The position numbers were made by a program, and so were the translations under genes. Source: Microdochium bolleyi (Eukaryota; Ascomycota; Sordariomycetes; Xylariales; Microdochiaceae). From it: a stretch of DNA of 64,000 bases. This document shows positions 45,389 to 57,834 of the stretch, in pieces. Every line of letters begins with the position of its first letter. The first letter of the stretch is position 1. Location of the stretch: NCBI GenBank assembly GCA_001566295.1, contig KQ964246.1, positions 2,914,001-2,978,000 on the forward strand, in the 5' to 3' direction. The notes under the pieces are model-generated. The model had not been told where the DNA came from and ran no database searches. It saw nothing but the letters and a program-made list of their open reading frames with translations.

Positions 45389-47960
45389 GGCCTCAGTCTG
45401 GCTTGTGCTCCGGCTGGTGAAATGACCGCCACGCCAGTTGTCCTCGAGCAGAGCCGACCTGACGACGGAGTCCGGGGCACAGTTATGCTGTGGGCGTCTA
45501 GCTCGCTCTCGGAGCCGCTAGTCGCTCTTTGGCATCCAACCCCACCCGTGAAAGCAGTGCCGCCTGAACTTTGGTCTACCGCAACAAGATAAATATTTTC
45601 TTGCACCTTTCTTGACATGGTAAGTAGCACATCAGCCTTCAACTCGGTCTCGAGCGTCGCCCGAGGGGTCGTACGAGTCAAGAGAGGACGCCCTCGAATC
45701 GCTGGGCTCAATCTGGGCCAGCCAGGGTCTCCTCAGGTGCCCAACCGCGCGCTGCGCAACGGAATTCTTTCCTCATTGGCCAGCAACGAACAGCAAAAAT
45801 GGGGCGTGCGTGGTCCTGGCCGGTAACATGAGCTCCGTGCACTGATCGCCGTCTGGGTTGCGCGCGCGCGGGTTGCACGGACGGGTGCGATCAAGAGGGA
45901 CGGGAACCCACCCCACATCCGCCGATGTGTGCTGGCAACCCGCGCCCCCCAGGCGTTCAGCTCATCACAGCAAGTCCAAGGGTCCGTTTTCAGCTCATAA
46001 ACAACACAAGCCCGGCCGGACCGCGATGCTGGGACGGCAGGCTCAGGTCCTGTGTAGCCAAGACGGGCCAGACCAGACACGGCTCGCACTGCTTCCCCTT
46101 TTCTGCAACGTCCGTCGGCGCTGCTACTAGGTAGTTTGGCCCTGAGGAGGGCCTGTGGTCTCTGGCTCCGCCTTCAGACTTCGTGGCCGCTCGCGTCAAC
46201 GACCATGTGGTCATTTTCCCTTTTCTGTCGAGGAGAAAGTCAAAAACAGAAAGACAAAGTGCTTGCGGGTCTGGGCTTTGACTAGTAGGGACTATTCGCG
46301 AGTGTGCATGGATAGCAGGCAAGCAAGCAGGCAGGCACGGGCAACCACGGCGAGGTAGCCTGCCACAAGTAGCCTTTGCCTGTGTGTCGATAATGCAAGA
46401 CGGACCGTGTCATGCGGTCACTCACTTTCTGTAGCCATGTCCGGAGTAGTGTCCGGTGTAAAAACGTTGAGTAGATGTCTGTGTCGAAGTTTCTCGGGAA
46501 GTATCTCGGGAAGTGGCTCCTCGCCTGTCTGCCTTTGCCTTGCCTCTCGCTCTGTTCCGGATCGGCGCTGGTCACCGTAGCCCTAAGCCATGCTCTGCAT
46601 TGTTATGTGCATTGGGCACGTGGATGTAGGGAACACACTTTTCTGTGCTCCGCAGTAGCGATGCCATGCGCGCGAGAGAAAGAGACCGGCAGAGGTCACA
46701 TGGACAAGGCCATGGTGGGATGGATGGTGGTTCTCAGCTATGTGATGGCTCCCCGCCCCTGGTGTAATGCGGTGCGGTCCAACGCACCCGTCGGGGTTCC
46801 TGCTTGTGGCGGCTGCATTGATTACTTTGTGGTGTCATGATCACCAGCCATGAATGGCTCGTGGCGCAGGGTCAGCAGTGGAAGACTGTCAGGACTCAGG
46901 ACTCAGGGCAGGCGAAGCTGCAAGAGGATCGATCGCGTGGGATGGCGGCTACGAACGCCAGGCTCGACCGGCTATTGGTCCTTCGTATCGGGACAGGTGA
47001 CACGCGAGAGTATGAGGGGCAGGGGATACTTGCAGACAACTTCGTCGTCGAGATCCTGCCTGTTGGCGGCATCGCCGTCATCATACACCAGGCCATCGAT
47101 CTCTGTTTGGGATTGAAGGCTGTCTCTCTCCCACGGGCTGAGGGCAGGCGGACCTGTTGACCAGTCTCCTGTAATGCCACGACGCTACCCGTTATGGAAG
47201 CGAACGTGCCTAGTCTCCAAAGCCCAATGCAGGCAGTCGTCCTGGGTTCTGCTCCCATGGAGTCATTCATGATGATGCGGAACCGTCGCTGCAACGTAGG
47301 GGAAGTTCTCCAACTGCCAGTGTTCCCCAGCTGGTTGTTACTCACTATGAGCCATCGCGGAGCCTCGCACCCGGGGGCCGCTGACAGGCCGGTCTGATTG
47401 GCTGCAGCCCTCGAGTTGCAGTGGATGACTCACCAGCCTTGCAAGAACCCGGAGCGTTTGGTGAGCGCTGAGCATAGAGAAGGCGGTCGTGGTGGGGCCC
47501 TGGGAAAATTGGAAACCGCCTCCTCGCACTTGCCACAACGGCGATATGTGTTACTCAAAAGTCAGCGACGCTGCAGAGCTGGTGACCTTTTCAGATCTGA
47601 GATTCCAATAATAATAAATCGGTAGCTCAATCTCGTGCTCTACAAGCCTGCATCCGACTTCTCGTCGCGAACCACACTTTTCCAGTGTCTATTTCAAGGC
47701 AGAAACCAGCCAGGAGCATTTCACTCCGGCGTGCCCACCACGTAACGCCACGATTTTCCTCAGCAGTGGCGCTTGCTTCAACGTCATCAACCCTAAACGC
47801 CAACCGACCTGTCACGAGACCAACAGGTATTTTTCGTGCGAGTGGTCTAGGGACATCACGATCGCGACGAATTCCTGCGTCGCGGTCTTACTTTTCCAAG
47901 GCAGAAAGACACACCATTCCGCCGCCAAGCAGCGAGCTGCAGCAGAGTGCATCCAAGACC

Positions 47961-50900
47961 ATGGCTGAAGCTGCAGTGCCAAGGGCACCGGCGCCAGCAG
48001 CACCGCCAGCCTCCTCAGGTGCAACAGCAGCACTGGCAGCCGACTCACGCGATGCCCTTTCTTCAGGGCGGAGAGGGAGGGGAGGCGGAGAAGGAGGAGG
48101 AGGAGGTGGTGGTGGTCGGGGACGAGGGCGCGGTGGTCGTGGTGGTGCACGGAGACCTCCCCGGGGAGAAGCTACGGAACGCAGGCCGCAAGCGGCGACG
48201 GCGACAGCAGATGTGTCTAATGCTCCGAGTGAAGCTTCAAGTGCACGACAGGGCGGCCCTGCTGAGCATGGAGTCAACGACCATGTGAATGGAGCGAGCC
48301 AACAGTCACAACCTCCAGCACATGACCGAGGGGGTCGTGGACGAGGCCGGGGTCGGGGAGGAGGTGGCCGGCCGCCGAGGCGAGGAGGCAGCAATTCCGT
48401 CGGCGGAAGGCAGCAGGCCAGGACCACCATCGGTGCTGTCCCACGATCTTTCGGAGGACATTTGACAACGGATGCCGGGTCCGAAGCAGGCGATGCGGGA
48501 AGTCTCAATGCGGATGCGGTGGAATTCGTGCCGGGACAGCCTGTAAAAGCAGGGTGAGTTCGTGATATTCGTGGAAATTTCTGGTAGCATCTAAACTGAC
48601 ACTGTTGTGCAGCGGCAAGAAGGCTCAACCCAAGCCCAAGGCCACGCCAACACGGAGGATGTCGAGATCTACAGCCCCTGATCTGCCGACACGGATCCAT
48701 GAGGACATCACCAACGGTCACTACGAGTGCGTCATCTGTACCAACGAAGTGCTACCGAACTCGCGGATATGGTCCTGCACGATCTGCTGGACGGTGACGC
48801 ACGGCACCTGCGTGGGCAAATGGTACACGAACCAGATCAATCAGGCCAAGAATGCCGAGGACAAGTCTTGGAGATGTCCAGGCTGTAACTCTGCGATGGG
48901 CGCCGAGGAACCGGCGAAGTACCACTGCTGGTGCGGCAAGGAGCCCAACCCGAGATCAATTCCGGGCCTGAGCCCGCACAGCTGTGGACAGACGTGTTCC
49001 AAGCCGCGAGGGACCTGCCCGCACCCATGTCCGCTCGAGTGTCACGCCGGTCCTTGTCCGCCGTGTCTCATGATGGGTCCTAAACAGACCTGTTTCTGCG
49101 GGAAGAGCACTTCGACAAAACGCTGTGGCGAGACGGACTATGTCAACGGATGGAGCTGCCACGAGATGTGTGGTGATCTGCTGCCTTGCGGAGAACACGA
49201 GTGTCGGCAGGAATGCCACGCGGGTCTCTGTGGAAGCTGTCAGGTTCCGGTACCGTCACTATGCTACTGCGGCCGGGTAGCGAAAGATCTACCTTGCGAT
49301 GAGCGTGGTGACAAGGAGGAGTCATACAACTACGGGCAAGCCGCGCAGGTTGATACACCCGCGGAAGACGACTTCCTCCCAGAGAACGCGTTCTGGGGCT
49401 CCTTCGAATGTGAGGGTGTTTGCGGACGAACCTTCGACTGCGGCAAACACAAGTGTCAGAAGTCGTGCCACCCGCAAGATGAGAACGAAGCTCACTGCCC
49501 CTTCTCAGCGGACATCGTCACGCACTGCCCATGTGGCAAGACACCCTTGAGCGATATCCTCGAGAAGCCCCGGTCAAGCTGCGAAGAGCCGATACCAAAT
49601 TGCAAGAAGACATGCGGTCGTCTCTTGTCTTGCGGCCACGAATGCGATCGAGCCTGTCACGAGGGTGCGTGCCCGCCCTGCTTCCAGCGAATGTCCGTCA
49701 CTTGCCGCTGTGGCAGAACCACCACCAATACCTTGTGCCATCAAGGCGATGTTTGCGCACCAGAATGCATGAGGATCTGCCGCGCTCAGCTCAACTGTGG
49801 CAGACATGAGCACGGCGAGCGCTGCTGCCCTTCGGAGAAGAGGGCTATGGAGCGTGTTACCGCCAGGAGAAAGAACAAGAATGTGGCCCCTGCCAACGAG
49901 GAGGTTGAGGCAGAACACATCTGTATCAGGGTCTGTGGTCGCGAGCTGAAATGTGGTAGCCATCGCTGCCAGCAAATGTGCCACCGTGGTCCGTGTCCTT
50001 CTTGCCCAGAAGCAGTTTTCGATGAGATCAGCTGCCACTGCGGACAGACAGTACTATATCCGCCGCAGCCGTGCGGAACGAGGCCACCTGAGTGCCGTTA
50101 CGACTGCACTCGGTCCCGGCCTTGCGGACATCCTCAGGTGAGACCGGCGGCTCCGAGCTTTAGGCCTTGCCAATATTCCATGCTAACAACCATGCCCATA
50201 GGTTTCGCACAATTGCCACAATGACGATATAGACTGCCCGCAATGCCCCTTCCTTGTCGAGAAGCGGTGCATCTGCGGGAAACAGACCTTGAAGAATCAG
50301 CCTTGCTGGTTCCAGGAACCAAGATGCGGCAAGCCGTGCGGCAAGGAGCTGAAATGCGGGTATCACAAGTGCCGGAAGCTCTGCCACCGCGATGGCGAGT
50401 GCGAAGACGTCGATATCCCTGGCTCCCACTGCAGCCAGCCTTGCATGAAGTCCCGGAAGTCTTGCGATCACGTCGATATCGAGCCCTGCCACGCACCTTA
50501 TCCGTGCAAAGAAGATCGACCTTGCCAAGCGAAGACATTTGTGACGTGCGAGTGCCAGCACAGGAAGCAGGAAGTGAAGTGCGGAGCAACAGAAACCAAC
50601 GCCTGGCCCTCGCGGATCATGCTGAAATGCGACGACGAGTGCCTTCGGATGCAGCGGAACGCTAGGCTCGCCGATGCTCTCAACATCGACCCCTCGACGC
50701 ATACTGACGATCACGTTCCTTATTCCGATACCACGCTCAAGCTCTACCGCGATAGCCCACAGTGGGCGCAGACCTACGAGCGCGAGTACCGTGTTTTTGC
50801 TTCCGACGCGGGTGAGAAGCGACTGCGTTTCAAGCCCATGCAGTCTCATCAGCGGGCATTCTTGCACTCTTTGGCTGAGGACTTTGGGTTCGACAGCGAG

Positions 50901-51689
50901 AGCAGCGACCCAGAACCTCACCGTCACGTGTGCCTATTTAAGACGCCTCGTTTCGTGGCAGCACCACCCAAGACCCTGTCACAGTGTGTCAGGATCCGTG
51001 CCGCGACTGCGCAGCCAGATCCCGCGTCAGCTTCGTCATCCACAGCAGCCAACGTGAGCGCGGAGGCAACGGCGGCGGCCAAGCTTCCCTGGAACGCACT
51101 GGTCTTGACCTCTCCGCGTTTCGGTCTCACAATCGAGGAAGTCGACAAGGCCCTCAAGCCCGACTACGCCGCCCACCCGACCGTGACGTTCCAGACGAGC
51201 TTCCTCCCGTCCGAGGAGGTCGTGATCCGTGGTTCCGGCCCATGGCTGCCTACAGCTCTTGAAAACGCACTGTCCACTCTCAAGACCGCCGCCACGCCGA
51301 AGCTGAAACGGCTTGACCTGATCAAGAGTGCAGGGGGCGTGTTCCTGTGCCACGCAGACAGCTCCCTGAACATCATGCGCCGCGAGGACGCTTCAGGCCC
51401 CGGCGGCCGCGATGCGGGCGGCTGGAGCTCGGTGGTTGCCGGCAAGTCTGCGGCTCGGCCGCGGCAGGTCGTGTCCTCTGGGCCAGTGCTCAAGCCTCTG
51501 CGGAGCAAGTTCATCGCGCTGAGGAAGAAGCCCGTCGAGCCTGAACCCGTTGAAGATGATTGGGAGGCGGCTGCGGATAGCATGGAAGGCCAGGGTGATG
51601 GTGATGGTGCTGTTCCCGCTGGACAGGCAAGTGCAACTAACGACACGGAGACGGAGGTTGCAGAGAAGTCTGAGGACGCTACGGCGTAG
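47961..51689 (+). CDS. NFX1-type zinc-finger protein with R3H domain (Fap1 homologue)
   Basis: join(47961..48553, 48613..50137, 50202..51689) encodes 1201 residues. The N-terminus is an Arg/Gly-rich (RGG-like) low-complexity region. A RING-type finger follows from Cys237 (YECVICTNE to WRCPGCNS), then a long array of NFX1 Cys/His zinc fingers of the form CGxHxCxxxCHxGxCxxC over about residues 330-850. The R3H nucleic-acid-binding domain is near residues 920-955 (Arg924, His928 in RAFLHSLAEDFGF). Yeast FAP1, same architecture, binds FKBP12 and antagonises rapamycin; animal NFX1 is a transcriptional repressor with E3 activity. ATG 47961 (ACCATGG context) was chosen, although the frame is open upstream to an ATG at 47685. 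Splice phases fit. Confidence 0.92.
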
Positions 51690-52146
51690 CGTTAAGACCT
51701 GTTTCAATCCATGAGTTATGAGATAGAAAAGCATTGCGAGGATAGCGAAAATAGCATTATTCATTGCCAAAAGACGAGGACCCTTGATCTTGAGTCGTCG
51801 CTCATGGACCTTTACCATTGTGTCATTTTTTCAATACCATGTTCGTGAAGGAAGGCTGTGTGCTTGATTGTATTGTGAGCCCCTACGTGAACTCGCGGCG
51901 AAATGGTTCGCTACCGAGAGGCGGATGTACCAATGGACGCAATGTGACGTCCTTAATATGAGATGTCTACCCCCAAAATTCCTGAAAATCTACCAATCAA
52001 GCCTCCAGGCATAATCCTGCTGTGAGTATCATTCCATGCCAGCAGTCCGTATTGAGTCTTGTCACGATCTGGCCCATCTCCGCTGCCAACGGGCACATTG
52101 TCGATGGACTAGGCCGAGAAGTGGCAAGATGCTGACGTGGTGCTGT
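51690..52146. other. Intergenic, convergent 3' flanks
   Basis: Lies between the NFX1 stop (plus) and the small secreted-protein stop (minus). No gene or repeat seen. Confidence 0.55.
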
Positions 52147-52578
52147 TTACTGGGCGACATCGCCGTTCCACTCCTCCGCCGACGAGCCCGAGCCCGACGC
52201 ACACTGAACTATGCCGGCCGGCTTTCCGCACGTGGCCTTACCATCCTCCGGGTTGACCCAGCACTGATGCTCCGGCTTCGGGACACAGTCCACGACGAGC
52301 AGCGGGTCCTGTCCGAGGCAGCGGATGAAGCTGTAGGGGCCATCGCAGATATCGTAGAGAGCGCCAGCGCTGCCGTTGCAAGGGTTCAAGTGAACGCGTT
52401 CAAGAGAGCCAGGCATGCGTGCTCCGAGGTCGCCGACACGGCCGGTAACGCTGGTGCGGTAGCCGACTGGGTGAGGCGCGATCGCTACTGCGATGACGGG
52501 AACAGCGAGAAGAACACTTGCAGTGTTGGCAGTAGCGGCGGCTACTGAGACAACGCGACGATAGGCGAAGACTGCCAT
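52147..52578 (-). CDS. Possible small secreted cysteine-rich protein
   Basis: A single open frame of 143 residues from ATG 52578. The first ~33 residues carry a few Arg residues, then a long hydrophobic stretch (TASVLLAVPVIAVAIA), which could be a signal peptide or anchor. The mature part has seven Cys, the first six in the order NPCNG, DICDG, IRCLG, VDCVP, HQCWV, ATCGK, a regular spacing unlike a random frame. I do not recognise the family. If the odd seventh Cys is unpaired, or an intron has been missed, the model would change. Secreted proteins of this size and Cys content are often effectors or surface proteins, but nothing here proves that. It could also be a chance ORF; no conserved neighbour supports it. 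Confidence 0.45.
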   Translation of the reverse strand: MAVFAYRRVVSVAAATANTASVLLAVPVIAVAIAPHPVGYRTSVTGRVGDLGARMPGSLERVHLNPCNGSAGALYDICDGPYSFIRCLGQDPLLVVDCVPKPEHQCWVNPEDGKATCGKPAGIVQCASGSGSSAEEWNGDVAQ

Positions 52579-53764
52579 TGCTAAGTCTAGAGCGTTTTGC
52601 TGATCAAGGGTGGTGCTTGTGAGGTGAGTGGTTGAAGTGGTTTTCCGTCTGTCGTCGTTGTTAGCTCCCGGCGATGGCTCGGGTCGACCAGAATCCAAGG
52701 ACGTACTGTACTCTGGCTAGAAGTGACCGGTTCGGACAGCGAGCTGTGCTGCAGAGGTGATGTGCTGGTAGATGACTTTGAAGGTCGTGTTGACAAGCAC
52801 ACGAAGGATGTGCGAGAACGTGGTGGGTACGGCGTTGGTTGAACGTCTGGAAGCCAGCTTGAAGTAGCCTTCCAAGAACAATGTGCGCCTTTGACAATAG
52901 CCGTCTTGGTCAATCATCAGCCAGATAATGGTCGCTGCGGTGATGGCTAGTCGACCTGAGCAAAAGAGTCCGCGTAGACTGGATTCGGTCAATAGTCTAG
53001 TATTTCTCCAACAAAACGGCCTGTCCGTGCGGATAGCCAAGGAGTAACGTGCAAAACTCCGAAGAGTGACGCAGCGGAGCAGACTGAAGGTGCAGCCAGT
53101 GACTCTTCGGAGGACAAGCTGAGCTGAAGGCACCTGCAACGCTCGCCGTAAAGTCGTCGTGAAGGCCAAGATGAGCGAAAGTGCAATTGCCAGAGACCAG
53201 TCACCAATGACTGTGAGCAAAGCAACATGCAGCCGTACTGGTAGCCGAGATCGAGTTGAGCGTCAAAGGTGCCGCGCGTCTGAGATCTAAATAGCGGATG
53301 TACAGATAGTCCCCGAGAAGCTTCGCCGTGGGATCCTTCCGGGTCGAAGAGGCGTGCCTTCCCGACAACAGTCTCGTGATAAAGCGCGAGTCGCAACTGC
53401 CACCCTATACCAGACAAGTCATCGCGCGCGTCTCACAATTTTCGGTCATCTCATCTCAAACGGGTCCATCTTCAAGTCGAGCACCGCTCAGCATCACTAG
53501 CACGAATCTATGGGACTTGGAACGACTTAGTATTGATGCAGCCACGAGACGCACTCGTCGCTTCAGTCTTGGCCATTATCATGCAAGGTATTGGGGTATC
53601 TCGGAACTGCAGACAGGAAAGAAAAATGACATGCTCGTCGTCGTCAGGGGCCACGGGCTATCGTATGCAGGCTGACTGCCACGATTGCTGATGCTTTCTG
53701 TAGCGGCAGCTTGAAATCGGCAGTGTTGGCATCGAGCAGATCATGTGATTGTGCGCTGGTACCT
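52579..53764. other. Intergenic between tandem minus-strand genes
   Basis: About 1.2 kb. The best ORF (minus 52717-53220) would be a 167-residue Leu/Arg/Ser-rich protein with hydrophobic patches but no recognisable family, so it is not called. Confidence 0.45.
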
Positions 53765-55225
53765 TCACTTCTCCACACCTGCCACATTGGAGACAAACTC
53801 GGATATCGATTCGAAGTAACCTTCCTCGAGGACACTCGAGTTATGATCGCCGCCGGGCAGGGCTTTCCAGATCTTGGTCGGCGTGGTGGCAATCTCAAAG
53901 AGGCGTCGCATGTGGTCAGGTCTAGAGTCACATCAAGCACCCATGTCAGCTGTCACTGTGCTCCCATGACCAGGTGGGGGTCAAGCTTTGGAGGGTATCC
54001 AGGGGTCAGGGGTCCTCGAAATGACTTACGGCACAATCTCATCCTGCAGTCCGCTGATGAACAAGATGGGGACCTCGGTAATTGAGGGCAGGATGGTCTC
54101 ACTTGGCCATACCTGATGGCACAGCAGTGTGAGGTACTTGGCGGGCGGGATGACGGACGGGATCAGCGCGCGCATGGAGAGGAAGGTGTTCTCCAGCACC
54201 AAGCCGACGACGTCCCCAGTGTTCTGGTTTTTGGCGACCAGCTTCACGCTCACCGCTCCTCCGAGGCTCTGCCCATACACGACGATCTTGTGACTTGACG
54301 TCTCGGCCCTTTGGCGCAGGTAGTCGAGAGCTGTCTGCGCGTCGATCATGAGACCCTTCTCGTCGGGCTCGCCGGTGGAGAGGCCATATCCACGGTACTC
54401 GAGCATGAAGACGTTGCAGCCGACGTAGTTGATGAGCATCCGCGCTATCGGCAGCCTGTGGCCGATGTTGCCAGCATTGCCGTGGAACATGAGGATTGTG
54501 CATTTCGAGTTGCGGCCGCCGCGCGGGCTGCGGATGTAGAATGCCGAGAGCTTCTCCCCATCGTGTGTCGGTATGACGAGTTCCTCAAAGTCTCTGATTC
54601 CAAACTGCGAGGGTCGGGGCACATCTGTGCGAGCATTCGGGGGCATATGCGAAGGGTAGATCAGAGCTCTGCAGCAGTAAGTTGTCTCAAGTCAGTCGAC
54701 GATGTTCGCCTCGAGTTTCTGTACGGCGCGACCGGGATCAGGGTTGGAGGGGTCTGGCACATGACCACCAGAGACACGCCTCGGGGAGCTGCAGCAGCAC
54801 GATGACGACGAAAGTGTCTGGTATCGGCAAGCAAGCAGCCCAAGACCCAAAAACCAAAACACGCATGGAAAAAGCAACGAGGGAGAACCGGGGGCTTGGG
54901 ACTGACTTTTGCTTGAAGTAGAGTAGCGTGGTCAAGACGGCAGCAATACCCTGGGGGTGACAGGTTAGCTCATAGCGATATGCGGCACGGCAGCGGTCGG
55001 AGACGGCAGCGTGGGCGCGGCGACAGGCGCGGACGAAGAAGAAGGCCGGAGACTTTGTTGGCGGCGAGGAGGCAGGCGTGGGAGAAGAGAAGGAGAACGA
55101 GTGTGAAGGCATACCGTGGACGCCAACGCTGGGAGGCGCATGTAGCCTCCGACGGTGCTGAGGAGCGAGGCCGTCTGCTCCAAGATGCCGCTCGGTTGTG
55201 ACGGCGATGCAGGCGGAGGAGACAT
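53765..55225 (-). CDS. bem46: Bem46/ABHD13-type alpha/beta hydrolase
   Basis: Four exons, complement(join(53765..53921, 54030..54668, 54907..54950, 55115..55225)), encode 316 residues. A hydrophobic anchor near the N-terminus (GIAAVLTTLLYF, residues 38-49) precedes ALIYPSHMPPNARTDVP, the usual Bem46 entry. The hydrolase core has the oxyanion-hole motif FHGNAGN, LEYRGYGLSTGEP, the nucleophile elbow GQSLGG with Ser186, Asp261 in SGLQDEIVP and His291 in GGDHNSS, so the triad is complete. Two of the junctions fall inside conserved sequence and restore it exactly. Bem46 proteins sit at the plasma membrane and ER; in Neurospora the homologue influences ascospore germination and cell-type-specific hyphal growth. 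The substrate is unknown. Confidence 0.92.
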
Positions 55226-57796
55226 GGCAGCAGGAGGATCGAGGGAAGTCGGTCAGAGGAGGAGGTCGAGGAGCGAGAAGTCGAGGAGAAGCCGGGGCGT
55301 GCGGGTCGAGGGCGGTGCGGCGGATCAAAAAGGATGAAGCAGGCAGGGGCATCCAGGATCGGACGAGTTTGATGCAAGCCGGAGCCTGAGGAGATGCAGC
55401 TGTGCCTCAAGGCGGTGGGCTGCACGATCGCGGCTGCGCTAGGCGGATGAGGACGGGGAGCTTGACAGGGCCTGCCAGCACACACACCCACGCCCGCACC
55501 CACACACACACCGCGGGTCAGCCTGACTGGCGTATCTGACAGTCCTAGCTTGCTGTCAACCGTGCAGGAACGTGCACTTGTGTCGAGGGCCGGTATCTGC
55601 CGTGGTTGACGACTGCAGTGCCTCGAGCCCGTGTCGCTGGCAAGCAATGAGGATGCGGAACCGCAGCGGTGGGACGCCGGGCTCGTCTTGTGAGACACGA
55701 GGGGAGCTCGTGTGGCTTGCAGGGGATGGAGACGGCGGATCGGAGGAGGTTCGTCATGCATGAAGATGCAGAATTATTTCATCCTGGAGGCTGTGGTGCC
55801 TGGCGATGCGGCAGCGACACGCTACGAGGGACAGCCAACCTTAATCTGCCGACCCTTGCTGCTATTTAATGCACACACTCCTGGACTGTCACCTCCCGAC
55901 AAGAGACATGATTGCACTTCTGCATCTCTCCGCGAGACACTCGCGTGCCAGGCCGGGAACATCCACATCTCAGCACGGAACGCCACGCGAGCGCCCGGTC
56001 CCGGCGCGCAGTGCTGCAATCCAATGGTGCGACTGCCAAACACGCAACAATGGCATTGGCATCAGCAGAGAGGGGGATGGGGCGCCCCCAGGTCCGCGTC
56101 CGGCACGCCGCCAGCAGGCTAAAGGCAGCACCTAGGCCGCCTCAGGCCTGGCTCAGGCACATGGAAGCTTCCATCTCATTTGGACGCGGCACTGGCCGTT
56201 GGGGCCATGCCGGCGGCTGGATGATGTGCATCCCAGACCGCCTGAGACGCTTGTCCGTTCGCGGCAGCCTTCCGCACAGACGTGGTCCTGCGGTGTCTTC
56301 GCCTGGTCTCCTGTTCGTCTGGCCAACCAGCAGACAATCAACTCGCATCGTCGTTGGCAATACCGAACACACGGCCTGCGATGTTGGCGATGCTCCAGCA
56401 TACAGTACCACCTATCCGTCGTACCTCGGTATTGTGGTCCCCACAATCAATCAGTTGAGGCTCAAGTTCCCCCCATGTGCCAAAGCATGACGATCACCGC
56501 CTAGACCTCCAATATTGCAAGGGTTCTTCCTCAACACTCTCCGCACTATTTCCTATGGGCACCAGGGACCCCCCTGTCCGCCAGCAGGATGACCACGACC
56601 TGCACATCTGTCCGGATGGCAGCTCTCGGCTCTGGGCCGTAGTCAGGACGAGTGGCGCATGAGATGACGGTACATACACGCACCAACACTAATGGTATCG
56701 GATCTATCGACGACTGGTGGTCCATCGACGCAACGCCTTGAGATATTAGACGTATGTCGGCTATGTTCGACCACTCAAATGGAGCTTCCAAAGTCCCGTG
56801 TTCGACTGGGTCCGGCCACCCTGCCTCGACATTTGTACACCGCCCACGCTATACACAAGTGGCCTGCAGACAAGCCAGTATAGATTCCACAAGACTCCCG
56901 CGAAACGCGATGCCTCCCTTTTGATCTCCCTCCTTCTGTCACGGGAGTCACTCTCCCAGGCTGGTTACCATGCATCTTGTCGGGTATGCGGCGGCGGCTG
57001 AAGCCGGGGCAGGGTCACATCGCGGTGCCCATGTGCAAAATTGCCATGTTTCATGCGTCGCCGAGGGTCCTTCCGCTACATCCAAGAGGCATCATATGCT
57101 GGCCCGATGGGAGGCATCCTACGCGGAGCTCGTGATACGGGTCAATATGTCGGCCAATTTCTCCCAGCGGGTATTTCCCGTCGCCGTTGATACCAAGCCC
57201 CCTTACGGGATCGGGTCGTGCCTCGGGTCCGGCCTAGCCGGAGATTGCCCGTAGAGGAGTCCACGGAGTTCGGGAAAATCATAATATCGGACATCACGGA
57301 GGACATCATCTTATTGTCTGCTGCCGACGGGGTACTGCGATCGTTGCTGACGTAAATTCAGCACCAATACACTCTCGTGGTCGTGGACACGCGCGAAACA
57401 CGTCAATAGAAGCTTACGTGATTGTCGTTGGCACAAAACCAAGGCCACGAAGAGCCGTACTTCAAATGAAGAAGAAGGGCAACGCGTGCCGTCTCTGCGG
57501 GGGAAATGGGTATCTGGAGTTTGTTGTACGCCACGCCACGGGATATCCAGCTTTGTCTAGGTTTCCAGCCGAGACATCTCCTGCCGGAAAAATAATAAGA
57601 AAAAAACCATAAAAAGAGAACTTTGGCAGCGAAGGCGAAGGATGGCAAGTAAGTGAAAGGCCGCGATATCCTCACTTCCGAGCTCGCAGCGACTGCGTCA
57701 GGCGTTACGAAGTTCCGGGCTGCGCTCGCCCAGCCCCTGCATATCGATGTTGCGATACGCGCCTCTATACATCACATGCCGGCACCGTCATGTCGC

Positions 57797-57799
<3 letters not shown>

Positions 57800-57831
<32 letters not shown>
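57800..57831. repeat. GCTT tetranucleotide microsatellite, 8 units
   Basis: A perfect 32-base run in noncoding DNA. Confidence 0.95.

Positions 57832-57834
<3 letters not shown>

Larger units (their letters stand above)
41871..47960. other. Large gene-poor region between divergent oxidase and NFX1 genes
   Basis: About 6.1 kb with no ORF that shows a domain, signal peptide or plausible splice extension. Forward ORFs such as 43043-43654 and 43932-44720 are Cys/Ser/Arg-rich and overlap others. It holds a 10-bp minisatellite, a degenerate GCCAGGCGT-type repeat near 42837-42872 and a CAA microsatellite. It is not A/T-rich and no transposon remnant is recognisable. Confidence 0.5.

Noticed and set aside
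41871..47960. Decayed transposon
   Set aside because: No terminal repeats, no transposase or reverse-transcriptase motifs in any frame, and no A/T-rich C-to-T decay pattern.
52717..53220. 167-codon minus-strand ORF with hydrophobic patches
   Set aside because: Leu/Arg/Ser-rich without recognisable helices pattern or family; hydrophobic frames of this size arise by chance here.
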